Shown: positions 28,901-37,346 of the stretch, in pieces
Numbering within the stretch: position 1 is the first letter of the stretch
Layout of the letters: each line of letters starts with the position of its first letter
Source of the DNA: Alphaproteobacteria bacterium
GTDB lineage: Bacteria; Pseudomonadota; Alphaproteobacteria; UBA9655
Length of the DNA stretch: 64,000 nucleotides
Direction of reading: 5' to 3'
Assembly: GCA_017992885.1 (NCBI GenBank)
Contig: JAGONT010000002.1
Location: 76,058-140,057, forward strand
The notes under the pieces: model-generated
Databases searched by the model: none
What the model was told of the DNA's origin: nothing
What the model saw: the letters and a program-made list of their open reading frames with translations, nothing else
Program-made: the position numbers and the translations under genes

Positions 28901-29345
28901 CCATCTAGGTGTTTATTATAGGGAACAAGGACATTATGAAAAGGCTAAGGAATTATTGAATAAAAATTTGATCGTGTTTGAAAATACTTATGGCAAAAAT
29001 CATGTTGAAGCAGGCTTTGTCTTAAAACATTTAGCGGAACTTTATCTTCAGGAAGGTAATTTGGAAGCGGCTGAAAAAATTATAGGTGAGGCATTAAATA
29101 TATTCTGCAAGAATAGATATCCTGATAAATATGTAGCTTTAGAAATCTTGGGAGAAATATATTTAAAAAAGTCGATTAATGCAAAAAACAGAAGAGACAT
29201 TCAATACTCTCAGCATTTGCAACTGCAAGCGGTATCTTATTTAGGGCAGGCTCTTGATGTTGTAAAAATCCACTTTCCAACAGATTCTCCTCACAGACAA
29301 AGAATTCAGACTAAGTTTGAAAAATTTTCAACTGGAAATATTTAA
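25998..29345 (+). CDS. LuxR-HTH / membrane segment / NB-ARC / TPR protein
   Basis: An 1115-aa multidomain protein. A LuxR/GerE helix-turn-helix is at 24-80 (LTRREIDIITFFVCGRSVKK, TVENHSHNIMLKLG). Residues 90-270 form an alpha/beta region I cannot name. A single hydrophobic segment lies at 296-313 (WYSLLVVFLLSFVIMGVL) between Lys-rich flanks. NB-ARC follows: Walker A GMGGAGKTT at 384-392, kinase-2 NWFLIYDNV near 470, GRIILTT near 496, and a GLPL-like PPFPLDV near 560. About eight TPR or Kinesin-light-chain-like repeats span 760-1040. STAND ATPases switch on nucleotide exchange. Unlike MalT, the DNA-binding domain is N-terminal and a membrane segment splits the protein, as in ToxR/CadC regulators. 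The ATP/ADP translocase follows 78 bases later. Confidence 0.88.
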   Translation: MQNNDTNLIQDIYSQHLKVINGIKLTRREIDIITFFVCGRSVKKAASFFSISPKTVENHSHNIMLKLGCNSRESIIDFIERSDKLPLLRNYYTAMLAQAVFNKSLREVAKLSKEVSFSCSIINDLEQDGQGCLGDYLKAALSLAGITVSIDVRKSFDSIDKSHKNSFILHIAPFNSPIQTGEMQESALLSHNKNCVLLLMPAEKGPVKVLEEYVDVNCLDQGDQKNYYFLVFEILNKIISDSNFNSIYLEFKKQFHVMEDFVDPKDPLPPLEARKLANGEINYTPIRNSNKHHKKWYSLLVVFLLSFVIMGVLHFKKNGERSKDENWIQTASTEEVQDNKERISIRSDLEVPTQSVILNRPELTTQINDRFKDRSGIQTIALIGMGGAGKTTLARMYMSEQNVQVLWEINAETKETLNASFESFAQALSTTEKDQKILRGILKIKNSMDREEKVVQFVKEKLRIHSNWFLIYDNVKQFTDIQKYFPKDPGKWGQGRIILTTQDSNIENNNYVDSSVVVNELNSEQKLNLFIKIMNNGGALTFSPAQVNEAKNFLIEIPPFPLDVSVAAYYLKTTHVSYKNYLENMLKYNMDFLNVQKTILQEAGDYSKTRYGIITLSLKHLIDTNPDFKDLLLFISLLDSQNIPRDLLIKYKDAHVVDSFVYHLKKHSLITNEISTAYHLDLGFSIHRSTQAIILAYLTKTVDLQQNQNSTQAIANILGIYMSDVVDKEDFTKMKSLYRHVEQFLSHNNLLNDKNTGSISGELGCIYYYLRNSTKARKLLIDGLAKLKQCDHENHNKIAHFLVYLGNVSRGLGDYEKAKELFEQSFVIYKKNVEDHIGLARASGYLGVVHNGLGNFAEAKVLLERSRVIYEKYPENGVGLARSLAHLGSVHKNLGEYETARDLFEKSLTIYKKYSEKHVGAAWVCGNLGNVYLKLGDYKKAKELLDESLAICSEHFLEDHVFVARALVHLGVYYREQGHYEKAKELLNKNLIVFENTYGKNHVEAGFVLKHLAELYLQEGNLEAAEKIIGEALNIFCKNRYPDKYVALEILGEIYLKKSINAKNRRDIQYSQHLQLQAVSYLGQALDVVKIHFPTDSPHRQRIQTKFEKFSTGNI

Positions 29346-29423
29346 AAACCAAGGCAGAGGAGATGGTGACATTTTTTTTGGAGAGAGGTATAGAATAGAT
29401 GAAACATCACAACTCAGTTTTAA

Positions 29424-30944
29424 ATGATGTCTTCTCAAAATCCAGAATTTTCTAAGCTTCGCACAGCTCTGTGGCCTATTCAAAACAAGGAGCTCAAAAA
29501 ATTCTTGCCAATGGGAATGTTGATGTTTTTTTGCCTTTTTAACTATACAATTTTACGAAATACAAAAGATGCTCTCATTATTACTGCTCCTGCTTGTGGG
29601 GCTGAAGTTATAACTTTTTTAAAGCCATGTGTTATGGTGTGTGCGGTACTCTTCTTTTTTGGTTATACTCAGCTAAGTAATAATCTTAATCGAGAAAACC
29701 TTTTTTATGCATGTTTGATTCCCTTCCTCATTTTTTTTGGGGCCTTTGCTTTTATCATTTATCCTCATACACAGTTGTTACATCCTCCTCTTGAATCAGT
29801 TGCAGTTTTACGTGAGACCTATCCACATTTTAAGTGGATTATTTCCCTCTATGGTGTTTGGTCTTATGCCATTTTTTATATTCTTGCAGAGTTGTGGGGA
29901 GTGGTCGTTGTTTCTTTGCTTTTTTGGCAATTTGCTAATGAAATTACGCGAACTAATGAGGCCAAGCGCTTTTATTCATTCTTTGGTCTTATGGGGAACT
30001 TTTCTTTAATTATTGCAGGCACGAGCGTGGAATGGTTAGCAGGCCTAAATAAGAATCGTGCCTCTGATGCTGATGCTTGGGGAATGAGCCTCACTTATAT
30101 GATGATAGCAGTTGTCACAGTATGTGTGGCTATTCTCCTTATTTATTGGTGGATGAATCGATATGTCTTAACGGATCCTCTTTATTATGCGGGTGCTGAA
30201 AGTGTTAAAAAGACAAAGGACGATAATCGTCCAAAGCTTTCTTTCAGAGAAAGCCTAGGGTATATTTTTTCGTCTAAATACTTGGGCTTAATGGCCATTC
30301 TTCTGCTCAGCTTTGGGATTTCGATGAATCTTATGGACGTAACTTGGAAAAGTCAACTTAAGGCCTATCTCCCCAACTCTAATGATTATTTTGAATTTAT
30401 GGGGCGTTTTTCCTATTGCACAGGTATTGCAACAATCGTTCTTATTTTGATAACAAAAGGCATTATTCGTCGCTTTGGATGGTTTGCAGGAGCGATTATT
30501 ACCCCGATAATGGTTTTAGTTACTAGTGCTGCTTTTTTTGCTTTTGTGCTTTTGCAAGATAATCTTGATGGAATTGCAGCTTTTCTGGGTGTAACGTCGC
30601 TTCTCATGGCTGTGATCATTGGTGCCATTCAAAATATTCTCAGTAAGGGGACAAAGTATTCTCTCTTTGATCCCACAAAGGAAATGGCTTACATTCCCCT
30701 TGAACAAGAATTAAAAGTAAAAGGGAAGGCGGCTGTTGATGTTATCGGTGGACGTCTCGGAAAGTCGGGAGGTGGGATGATTCAATTTATTCTATTGACG
30801 CTAACGACAGGGAGTCAGCTTTCCATTGCTCCTTATCTGTTTGGCATTATTGCTTTTGTAAGTTTATCATGGATATGTGCTGTAAAAAGTCTTTCTAAGC
30901 TTTACGCTGCTAAACTTGCGGAGCAAAAAAACGTTACGCTTTGA
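29424..30944 (+). CDS. tlc: ATP/ADP translocase (NTT family nucleotide transporter)
   Basis: Exchanges host ATP for bacterial ADP, or imports other nucleotides, across the inner membrane. 506 aa with about 11-12 hydrophobic helices. The family start is clear: LWPIQNKELKKFLPMGMLMF, then ILRNTKDALIITAPACGAE, matching the LRDTKDTLVVTAP-GAGAE pattern of Rickettsia and Chlamydia carriers. A later signature is KGKAAVDVIGGRLGKSGGG. Such genes are nearly confined to intracellular bacteria and plastids. Which nucleotides it carries cannot be read from sequence, since paralogues differ. It may share a transcript with the NB-ARC gene. Confidence 0.95.
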   Translation: MMSSQNPEFSKLRTALWPIQNKELKKFLPMGMLMFFCLFNYTILRNTKDALIITAPACGAEVITFLKPCVMVCAVLFFFGYTQLSNNLNRENLFYACLIPFLIFFGAFAFIIYPHTQLLHPPLESVAVLRETYPHFKWIISLYGVWSYAIFYILAELWGVVVVSLLFWQFANEITRTNEAKRFYSFFGLMGNFSLIIAGTSVEWLAGLNKNRASDADAWGMSLTYMMIAVVTVCVAILLIYWWMNRYVLTDPLYYAGAESVKKTKDDNRPKLSFRESLGYIFSSKYLGLMAILLLSFGISMNLMDVTWKSQLKAYLPNSNDYFEFMGRFSYCTGIATIVLILITKGIIRRFGWFAGAIITPIMVLVTSAAFFAFVLLQDNLDGIAAFLGVTSLLMAVIIGAIQNILSKGTKYSLFDPTKEMAYIPLEQELKVKGKAAVDVIGGRLGKSGGGMIQFILLTLTTGSQLSIAPYLFGIIAFVSLSWICAVKSLSKLYAAKLAEQKNVTL

Positions 30945-30999
30945 GGTAAAGAAGGACTTGTTTTACGGTCATTTCAAAGGGGATGTAGTGGTTTTTCTT

Positions 31000-31026
31000 T
31001 TGACGTGTTTTTCCTTTAGATATGAT
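31000..31026 (+). promoter_or_regulatory. candidate promoter of the universal stress protein gene
   Basis: TTGACG at 31000-31005 and TATGAT at 31021-31026 have a short 15-bp spacer; TGATAA two bases later would give 17 bp. Confidence 0.35.
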
Positions 31027-31072
31027 AAGCTTATTGTATGACAAATAACAAACCACGAAAGGGAGAAGTATA

Positions 31073-31912
31073 GTGATAAAAAGTATCCTTGTAACGCTCG
31101 ATAATTCTCAGTCGAGCGAATCTGCAAAAGAATTGGGCATCCATCTTGCTAAGCTTCACAACGCGTCTCTGACGGGCATTGGTATTTTGGATGAACCCTG
31201 GATCGTAGCTCCTGAAGCGATTCCTTTAGGAGGTGCCGCCTTTAAAGTGGAGCTGGATACGCAGCTTTTGCAAGATGCCAGAAGGCACGTGCATAAACTT
31301 GAAAAAACTTTTGTTGAGTATTGTAAAAGCCATCAAATAACCTGCTCGATCGTTGATGCAGCAGGTGTTCCTACCTATGAAATTGAGAAGTTTCTTACGG
31401 AACATGACATTCTTATCATGGGTAAAGAGGCTAACTTTCACTTTAATGCCACTGAAGAAACAACCTTTTCTATTAAACAAATTCTCAAAGACAATCCTCG
31501 TCCCATTATTGTCACCAGTTCTGATCTTCCTAACCAACATAGTCCCCATGTTTTTGTCGCTTTTGATGGAACTTTTGCATCTTCACGTGCTCTTCATATG
31601 GCGCTGCTTATTGGAATTTTTAAAGGAAAAACTGTGCATATCGTGACCGTAAGTTCAGATGAAGAAGAGGCACAGAATTATGTAAATATTGCGGCAAAGC
31701 TTTGCAAAAACCATGGTGTAACAACCCATCTACACCCCATTACAAGTTCCCACAAAGCATCAAAATCACTCCTTGAATTGATGGACGATCTGAAGCCTTG
31801 TTTAATTGTTATGGGGGCTTTTGGTCATGGAGGAATTAGCCATTTCTTTAGGGGATCTTGTACAAAAGATCTTTTAAGATTAACACATATTCCTCTTTTT
31901 ATTTTTCATTAG
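31073..31912 (+). CDS. tandem-domain universal stress protein
   Basis: A 279-aa protein with two UspA domains (about 1-145 and 155-279). The start is GTG 31073, preceded by GGGAGAAG. The second domain has the ATP-binding loop G-x2-G-x9-G-S (GAFGHGGISHFFRGS). The first domain lacks it. UspA-type proteins act in stress survival in the cytoplasm. Transcribed alone, downstream of tlc. Confidence 0.88.
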   Translation: MIKSILVTLDNSQSSESAKELGIHLAKLHNASLTGIGILDEPWIVAPEAIPLGGAAFKVELDTQLLQDARRHVHKLEKTFVEYCKSHQITCSIVDAAGVPTYEIEKFLTEHDILIMGKEANFHFNATEETTFSIKQILKDNPRPIIVTSSDLPNQHSPHVFVAFDGTFASSRALHMALLIGIFKGKTVHIVTVSSDEEEAQNYVNIAAKLCKNHGVTTHLHPITSSHKASKSLLELMDDLKPCLIVMGAFGHGGISHFFRGSCTKDLLRLTHIPLFIFH

Positions 31913-32234
31913 GTTCCCTTCAGTTTTTGAAAAAAACATCTTCATCCACTCCGTGTCATATCCGTGTAGGTACGGATTCAGAAAAGGTAATGGTTAAAAT
32001 AAAATTTTGTGAATAATATGAATAAGTTATTTTTATTTTTAGCATTTTGTAATTTTTTATTGGAATCAATAAAAAAAACTTATTATATATCAAAATAGGA
32101 ATAGTTGGCGTTGAAGAATTAAACTTCAATCTTACTTTTAAAGAAACTGCTGTTCTTCAATTCCTTACAAGGTTTTTTGTATTTTTGTAATAAGGCCTAA
32201 TGGTGTTAATGATTAATTATTAAGGAGAGTGGTT
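31913..32234. other. 322-bp gap, promoter region
   Basis: Very AT-rich with a small hairpin near 31970 (ATCCGT / ACGGAT). No gene seen. The 3' end carries AAGGAG at 32222-32227, the ribosome site of the next gene. Confidence 0.35.
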
Positions 32235-33878
32235 ATGAAATTTGTAGTTTATTTGATGCTAGGATGTTCACTCATAAGCATAGAAGCTAATGCTGGTAAA
32301 AGTAGAGAAGAAAAAGAAAATGCATTGCGTCTACGACTACAGAAAAAAACTAATAAAAATGAAGAGTCAACTCGACAGCTCAATAAATTATCACAAATAA
32401 ATGAAAGAGCCCAATTTGCTGATAATGTGTTAAAGAAAAACCAAAATCTGATTGTAAACTCTAACTCTAACTCTGATCCCCTAGCTATACTAAAAAAAAG
32501 AAAAATTAAACCAGCGGAACGGGAACAAATTACCGAAGTTTTAAGTGCAGAGGGAATTAAATTAGAGGAAGTTCCTGTAATTAAGGCTAAATTTATAGCT
32601 GCTTTAGACTCAGGGATCAAGTTTGTTAAAAATGCGTCAAGCCGGTTAAATGAAGAAAGAGACTATCATCTTGGAAGAAATCCTTCTTTTACTAAAGATA
32701 AAGCTTTTGGATTTGATTTTATTCCTTTCAAGGACAAACGTCGAAAATCATTTGTTTTGTGCGCACAGCCATTGGTAAAAGCAGGAATTCCTACTCTTGA
32801 GACCTTGAGAGAAAAATTTATTGCAGAAGATCCTAATGATTTTAAGTGCGTAATGCGTATGTACATAGGGCTTCTGTCGTTTGCTCAGATCCAGTTAGCC
32901 GGATCTAATGACGCAATAGGTATAGTTAAGATAATGACCCAACAGCAGGGGATTACTCGTAAGGCAGAACGTTTGCTATTTTCAGTATATGATGGTGAGA
33001 TTAATCAAGCTTTAAATACGGCTGAGCTACTTTTCCCATATTTTAATGCCATTCAAAGTGTTTTAAAAATACCAAATTTTGAGGTGTTTAGTAATAGAGT
33101 ATATGAACAACAAATTAATGAGACTCTTGTCCAACGAAGCGAAAAGTTAAATCCGCGCTTATTGCCCTCAAATATTGCAGCCGTTATACGTGAGAGTGTC
33201 TTAAGTCAGCAAAAAGAGATTGTGAATAAAGGTGGAAAACAAACAACGAAACCCGATCGCTCTGTTCAGCAAGAAGGAGTAGAAAGTTCGGTAGACTTTT
33301 ATGAAAGCTCTACGGGGCATAACTTAAAGAAAAACTATAGAGAACCATCAGAGCAGGAACTCCGTGATGAGCGTAAAAGACAAGCAAAAAGAGCTAAAAA
33401 AGCAGCTAGCCTTCAAGATATGGAGCCTCAGGAAAAAAATATAGTATTTATAGAAGAGACAATAGAAAAAAAGGAAGAACAAGAAGAAGCATTATTGATC
33501 AAAATTGGAGGGGGACCTTTTAGAACTTTCAAGAAGATTATAGACAAAACATATCGAGGATCAATGGAAAAAGTTATGCTTCTATTTCAAGCGCTGGGAG
33601 GCAAAGTTGATGAAGGTCGAAGCGGTTCACGAATAAAGTTTGAGCTTGCTCACATAGCAAATGGTAAATATATGATCCTTGATACCCTTCCTCTTGAAAA
33701 CGATGAAGAAGAGGAAACAATAAACCTTAATATTGAAGGAAAAGAATGTAAGCAAGAAGCTGTTCTCCATAACCCTCATAAAGTGGGATCAAATAAGCTT
33801 CGTCCTTATCATGTCACTGATATAAGAGATTTACTTATCGAAGCTGGATATAATAACCAAAGCGTTGGAAAGCAGTAA
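32235..33878 (+). CDS. secreted protein with a C-terminal HicA-like domain
   Basis: 547 aa from ATG 32235 (AAGGAG 7 bases upstream; a GTG two codons earlier is less likely). A signal peptide (MKFVVYLMLGCSLISIEANA) is followed by a highly charged helical body. From about residue 425 the sequence follows the HicA mRNA-interferase pattern: a helix with VMLLFQALGGKVDEG, then GSRIKFEL, an acidic insertion, then HNPHK and RPYHVTDIRDLLIEAGY. The usual GSH catalytic His is Arg here, as in the GSR-type HicA branch. HicA domains normally act on cytoplasmic mRNA, so placement on an exported protein is odd. No HicB partner is adjacent. Confidence 0.7.
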   Translation: MKFVVYLMLGCSLISIEANAGKSREEKENALRLRLQKKTNKNEESTRQLNKLSQINERAQFADNVLKKNQNLIVNSNSNSDPLAILKKRKIKPAEREQITEVLSAEGIKLEEVPVIKAKFIAALDSGIKFVKNASSRLNEERDYHLGRNPSFTKDKAFGFDFIPFKDKRRKSFVLCAQPLVKAGIPTLETLREKFIAEDPNDFKCVMRMYIGLLSFAQIQLAGSNDAIGIVKIMTQQQGITRKAERLLFSVYDGEINQALNTAELLFPYFNAIQSVLKIPNFEVFSNRVYEQQINETLVQRSEKLNPRLLPSNIAAVIRESVLSQQKEIVNKGGKQTTKPDRSVQQEGVESSVDFYESSTGHNLKKNYREPSEQELRDERKRQAKRAKKAASLQDMEPQEKNIVFIEETIEKKEEQEEALLIKIGGGPFRTFKKIIDKTYRGSMEKVMLLFQALGGKVDEGRSGSRIKFELAHIANGKYMILDTLPLENDEEEETINLNIEGKECKQEAVLHNPHKVGSNKLRPYHVTDIRDLLIEAGYNNQSVGKQ

Positions 33879-33988
33879 ATTGAGTATAAAATAATCTGAA
33901 TTATGAATAAGAAATTAAGTTAACTTATTGAAAAGATTGAGATGACCTCTTTTGCAAAAAGCGAGGAGGAGCCTCAATCAATTTAGTT

Positions 33989-34192
33989 AACCCCAGTTGC
34001 GGATAAAGAAAGAGTAAGCTATTGATAAAAATGCTTTTTATCAGGCCATCATTGCGAGGCCTCGTTAGAAGCCAAAGCAATCCAGAAAAATCTTGCGCTT
34101 TATACCGCCTAGATTGCTTCGCTTCGCTCGCAATGAAAATTATTCTTGATATTTCAATTAATTAACCTGATACATTATCCGCAACTGCGGTT
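33989..34192. repeat. MITE-like element with nested inverted repeats
   Basis: The outer 18-bp inverted repeats (AACCCCAGTTGCGGATAA at 33989-34006 and TTATCCGCAACTGCGGTT at 34175-34192) differ at one position. They enclose an inner palindrome at 34050-34135 of the ATTGCGAG...CTCGCAAT type, whose ends contain GCAATCCAG and CTAGATTGC. The inner family is widespread in many bacteria. There is no coding capacity. The element fills most of the gap 33879-34365. Confidence 0.7.
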
Positions 34193-34365
34193 ACGTTGAT
34201 CAAAAAGCCTAAAACTCTCACCTTTATCTTAATCCCCGCCTACGAGGGGATTGTCAGTGAGAATAGAATCTAATGTTATCTGGAGTTCTTCTTTGGCTTT
34301 ATCAGGAACAACAGATTAGCTGGTGATTTCAACCAGGGGTGAATTTTTACCAATCAAACGTATGA

Positions 34366-34575
34366 TCAGTCTGGAACATTCACTATATTAGCCCAATTAT
34401 CTTTGGTATTTGGGCTACTTTTACGTTTACTTTGAGGTCTTGATTCATCTTTGCTTGAATGAGAATAGGTTATCTCGCAATCTCCTGGAGGGGAGGGAAA
34501 TTCTTTCCGACCACATCCCGTAAGTATTACGCTCAGAGGTGCCAAAGCATAAATTAAAAGTTGAAGAGTCTTCAT
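34366..34575 (-). CDS. small lipoprotein (LptM-like)
   Basis: 69 aa from ATG 34575 (ATG 34587 is four codons earlier). A lipobox is present: VILTGCGRK, so lipidation at Cys is expected. The sequence after the Cys, GRKEFPSPP, resembles LptM/YifL-type small lipoproteins (CG-x-KGPL...PP). The rest is polar and disordered, with Ser/Lys repeats. Single gene, divergent from the TlpA-like gene with 62 bases between them. Confidence 0.6.
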   Translation of the reverse strand: MKTLQLLIYALAPLSVILTGCGRKEFPSPPGDCEITYSHSSKDESRPQSKRKSSPNTKDNWANIVNVPD

Positions 34576-34637
34576 CTTGAATCTCATTGTAGTTTAACGT
34601 AAGGTATAAAAAATATTAATTCATGTGAGGGAATAAC

Positions 34638-35198
34638 ATGTCCTTTTGGAAAAAGAAAGATAATCTCGTCATTACAGGATTCGTTGTTGTATTTTTTATT
34701 GGTCTTCTCTCATGGGCAGATTTGCGCTGGATTTCTGCTGCCATTTCGTTCACTCACTCTGCCAAGAGTAGTGCTGACTTTCCTTTCATTGATCAAAATC
34801 AAACTGAACACACGTTAAGTGAATTTAAGGGTAAGCCTATTATTGTAAGTTTTTGGGCAACATGGTGTCCATCCTGTGTTAAAAAAATGGGCAGTCTGGA
34901 TAGCTTTGCTAAAAAATTTCAAGAAAAAGGGGGGGAAGTTTTAGCCATTTCCCAAGATCAAGGCGGGATTTCCACTATTAAATCTTTTTATGAACGCAAA
35001 GGATACAAGAATCTTCCTCTCTATATCGAGAACACGGGCCATCTATTAAATGCTTTTGGTGGAAGAGGCCTTCCAACAGCCATCTTTATTGATGCTCAAG
35101 GAAAAGAAGTAGGACGCATCGAAGGGGGCCTGGACTGGGAGAGCAGCGAAGTGAATAACATGGTTACCCAATATTTCGGCATTAACCTCTCTCAATAA
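34638..35198 (+). CDS. membrane-anchored TlpA/ResA-like thioredoxin
   Basis: 186 aa: one N-terminal membrane helix (VITGFVVVFFIGLLSWA), then a redoxin fold facing the periplasm. The active site is WATWCPSCVKK (C-x2-C). The cis-Pro loop RGLPTAIFID follows. It is likely a periplasmic disulfide reductant, for example for cytochrome c or envelope proteins. GAGGGA precedes the ATG. The mutase gene starts 12 bases downstream, so they may be co-transcribed, though the functions do not obviously match. Confidence 0.88.
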   Translation: MSFWKKKDNLVITGFVVVFFIGLLSWADLRWISAAISFTHSAKSSADFPFIDQNQTEHTLSEFKGKPIIVSFWATWCPSCVKKMGSLDSFAKKFQEKGGEVLAISQDQGGISTIKSFYERKGYKNLPLYIENTGHLLNAFGGRGLPTAIFIDAQGKEVGRIEGGLDWESSEVNNMVTQYFGINLSQ

Positions 35199-35210
35199 AG
35201 ATTTTTTCCC

Positions 35211-37346
35211 ATGTCACAAAAAGAATGGGAAAACCTTGCGCAGCTGGAATTAAAAGGGATAGATCCTCAAAGTTTAGTTTGGAGTACGCCAGAAGGCATT
35301 GATATCAAACCTCTTTATACCCTTGATGATTTAGAGGGAATTGATGAAATTTCTTCTTTGCCAGGGCTCTACCCTTATTTGCGGGGCCCTCGTGCGACCA
35401 TGTATGCTAACAGACCTTGGACACTCCGCCAGTATGCAGGCTTTTCAACAGCTGAAGAAAGTAACAAGTTTTATCAGGAAAACTTGAAGGCGGGTCAACA
35501 CGGCCTTTCTATTGCTTTTGATCTCCCAACGCACAGAGGATACGATTCAGATCACCCACGTGTGACAGGAGATGTAGGCAAAGCTGGCGTTGCCATAGAT
35601 ACAGTTGAAGACATGAAAATCCTCTTTGACGGTATTCCGCTCGACAAAATGAGTGTCTCAATGACCATGAATGGGGCGGTAATTCCGATTATGGCTGCTT
35701 TTATCGTTGCAGCGGAAGAACAAGGGGTTAGACAAGAGCAACTCTCGGGTACCATCCAAAATGATATTCTCAAAGAATTTATGGTACGTAATACGTATAT
35801 TTATCCTCCTGAACCAAGTATGCGCTTAGTTGCGGATATTATTGAGTATTCAGCGCGTCATATGCCGAAGTTTAATTCTATCTCTGTTTCCGGTTACCAC
35901 ATGCATGAAGCGGGTGCAACAGCCGTTCAAGAGTTAGGATTCACCTTAGCTGACGGACTTGAATACACAAGAACAGCTTTAAGGCGTGGACTTTCTATTG
36001 ATGATTTTGCTCCTCGCTTATCCTTCTTTTTTGGCATTGGGATGAATTTTTTCATGGAAATTGCCAAATTAAGAGCCGCTCGTGTTTTATGGGCCGAACT
36101 CATCAAGCCGTTCAACCCAAAAAAATCACAAAGCCTAATCCTTCGCACCCACTGTCAAACCTCAGGAGTGAGTTTGGCGGCTCAAGATCCTTTAAATAAT
36201 ATTATTCGCACAACGCTAGAGGCGTTATCCGCTATTTTAGGAGGAACCCAATCTCTGCATACGGATTCTTATGACGAAGCCGTTGCTCTTCCTACCCCTA
36301 AATCCGCGCGCGTCGCCCGGAATACCCAATTAATTCTCGCTGAAGAAACAGGTCTCACCCGCGTCATTGATCCTTTGGGAGGGAGCTATTATGTAGAAGC
36401 TTTAACTCATAGCTTAAAGCAGCATGCAAAAAGTTTAATTGAAGAAGTCGAAGCCATGGGAGGCATGACAAACGCTATTTTGCAAGGCATGCCAAAGTTA
36501 CGTATTGAAGAATCTTCAGCAAGGCGTCAAGTACGTCTAGATCTCGGACAAGAAACCATTGTCGGCGTTAATAAATACACGACTAAAGAAGAATCTCTTG
36601 AAATCCTTGAAATTGATGCTCCTTTGATTCGAGATCGTCAGATTGAGCGTCTTGAAAAGATAAAAAAATCAAGAGATTCTCAAAAGGTGAGGGGGCTTTT
36701 AGACGCTCTGACCCAAGCAGCTTCTCATAAATCAACTAATATTATGCCTTTTGCCATTGCAGCAATGCGGGCACGAGCAACTATAGGAGAAGTTTCTGAC
36801 GCCCTTGAAAAAGTCTTTACACGACATAAGGCTTCACCACAAATGGTTCATGATATTTATGGCCCTCTTTATGAAGAAAAAAGAGCAAAAGAAGTTAAAA
36901 CGCTGCAAAAACGCATCGCTATCTTTACCCAAAGAACCGGCCGTCGTCCTTCTTTATTAATCTCTAAGCTAGGTCAAGATGGTCATGATCGTGGGGCAAG
37001 AGTGATTGCGACGGCTCTAAAGGATTTAGGGTTTGACGTAGAAATGGGCTCTCTTTTTCAAACACCGGAAGAAGCTGCACAAGTGGCTATCACAAGAAAT
37101 GTTCATGTTCTTGGATTATCGAGTCAAGCAGCGGGCCATCGTGTTTTAGTTCCTCAAGTAATGCAAGCCTTAGAGAAAGCAAACCACAAAAATATTTTGG
37201 TGGTGTGTGGAGGGGTGATTCCCTCTCAAGATCATGCAGAGCTTTATGCCCAAGGTGTTGCAGCAATTTTTGGACCAGGAACGCCGCTTTTGCTAACGGC
37301 GGATAAAATACTTCAGTTGTTAGAAAACCAGTACAAGGAAAATTAA
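35211..37346 (+). CDS. scpA: methylmalonyl-CoA mutase, large subunit
   Basis: Adenosylcobalamin-dependent isomerase linking succinyl-CoA and methylmalonyl-CoA. 711 aa. The N-terminal TIM barrel (to about 540) contains the substrate region [20 protein letters not shown] and the family segment [12 protein letters not shown]. The C-terminal B12-binding domain (about 580-705) has the D-x-H-x2-G motif in GQDGHDRGA. The length and domains match the catalytic subunit. No small subunit, epimerase or MeaB chaperone is in the window. It could feed propionyl units into the TCA cycle. Confidence 0.95.
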   Translation: MSQKEWENLAQLELKGIDPQSLVWSTPEGIDIKPLYTLDDLEGIDEISSLPGLYPYLRGPRATMYANRPWTLRQYAGFSTAEESNKFYQENLKAGQHGLSIAFDLPTHRGYDSDHPRVTGDVGKAGVAIDTVEDMKILFDGIPLDKMSVSMTMNGAVIPIMAAFIVAAEEQGVRQEQLSGTIQNDILKEFMVRNTYIYPPEPSMRLVADIIEYSARHMPKFNSISVSGYHMHEAGATAVQELGFTLADGLEYTRTALRRGLSIDDFAPRLSFFFGIGMNFFMEIAKLRAARVLWAELIKPFNPKKSQSLILRTHCQTSGVSLAAQDPLNNIIRTTLEALSAILGGTQSLHTDSYDEAVALPTPKSARVARNTQLILAEETGLTRVIDPLGGSYYVEALTHSLKQHAKSLIEEVEAMGGMTNAILQGMPKLRIEESSARRQVRLDLGQETIVGVNKYTTKEESLEILEIDAPLIRDRQIERLEKIKKSRDSQKVRGLLDALTQAASHKSTNIMPFAIAAMRARATIGEVSDALEKVFTRHKASPQMVHDIYGPLYEEKRAKEVKTLQKRIAIFTQRTGRRPSLLISKLGQDGHDRGARVIATALKDLGFDVEMGSLFQTPEEAAQVAITRNVHVLGLSSQAAGHRVLVPQVMQALEKANHKNILVVCGGVIPSQDHAELYAQGVAAIFGPGTPLLLTADKILQLLENQYKEN

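Noticed and set aside
25998..29345. Annotation as an ordinary MalT-type LuxR regulator
   Set aside because: MalT carries its HTH at the C-terminus and has no membrane segment. Here the HTH is N-terminal and a hydrophobic segment separates it from the NB-ARC domain.
34050..34135. Inner palindrome as a tRNA or other RNA gene
   Set aside because: No cloverleaf or anticodon arm. It fits the dispersed ATTGCGAG palindrome class.
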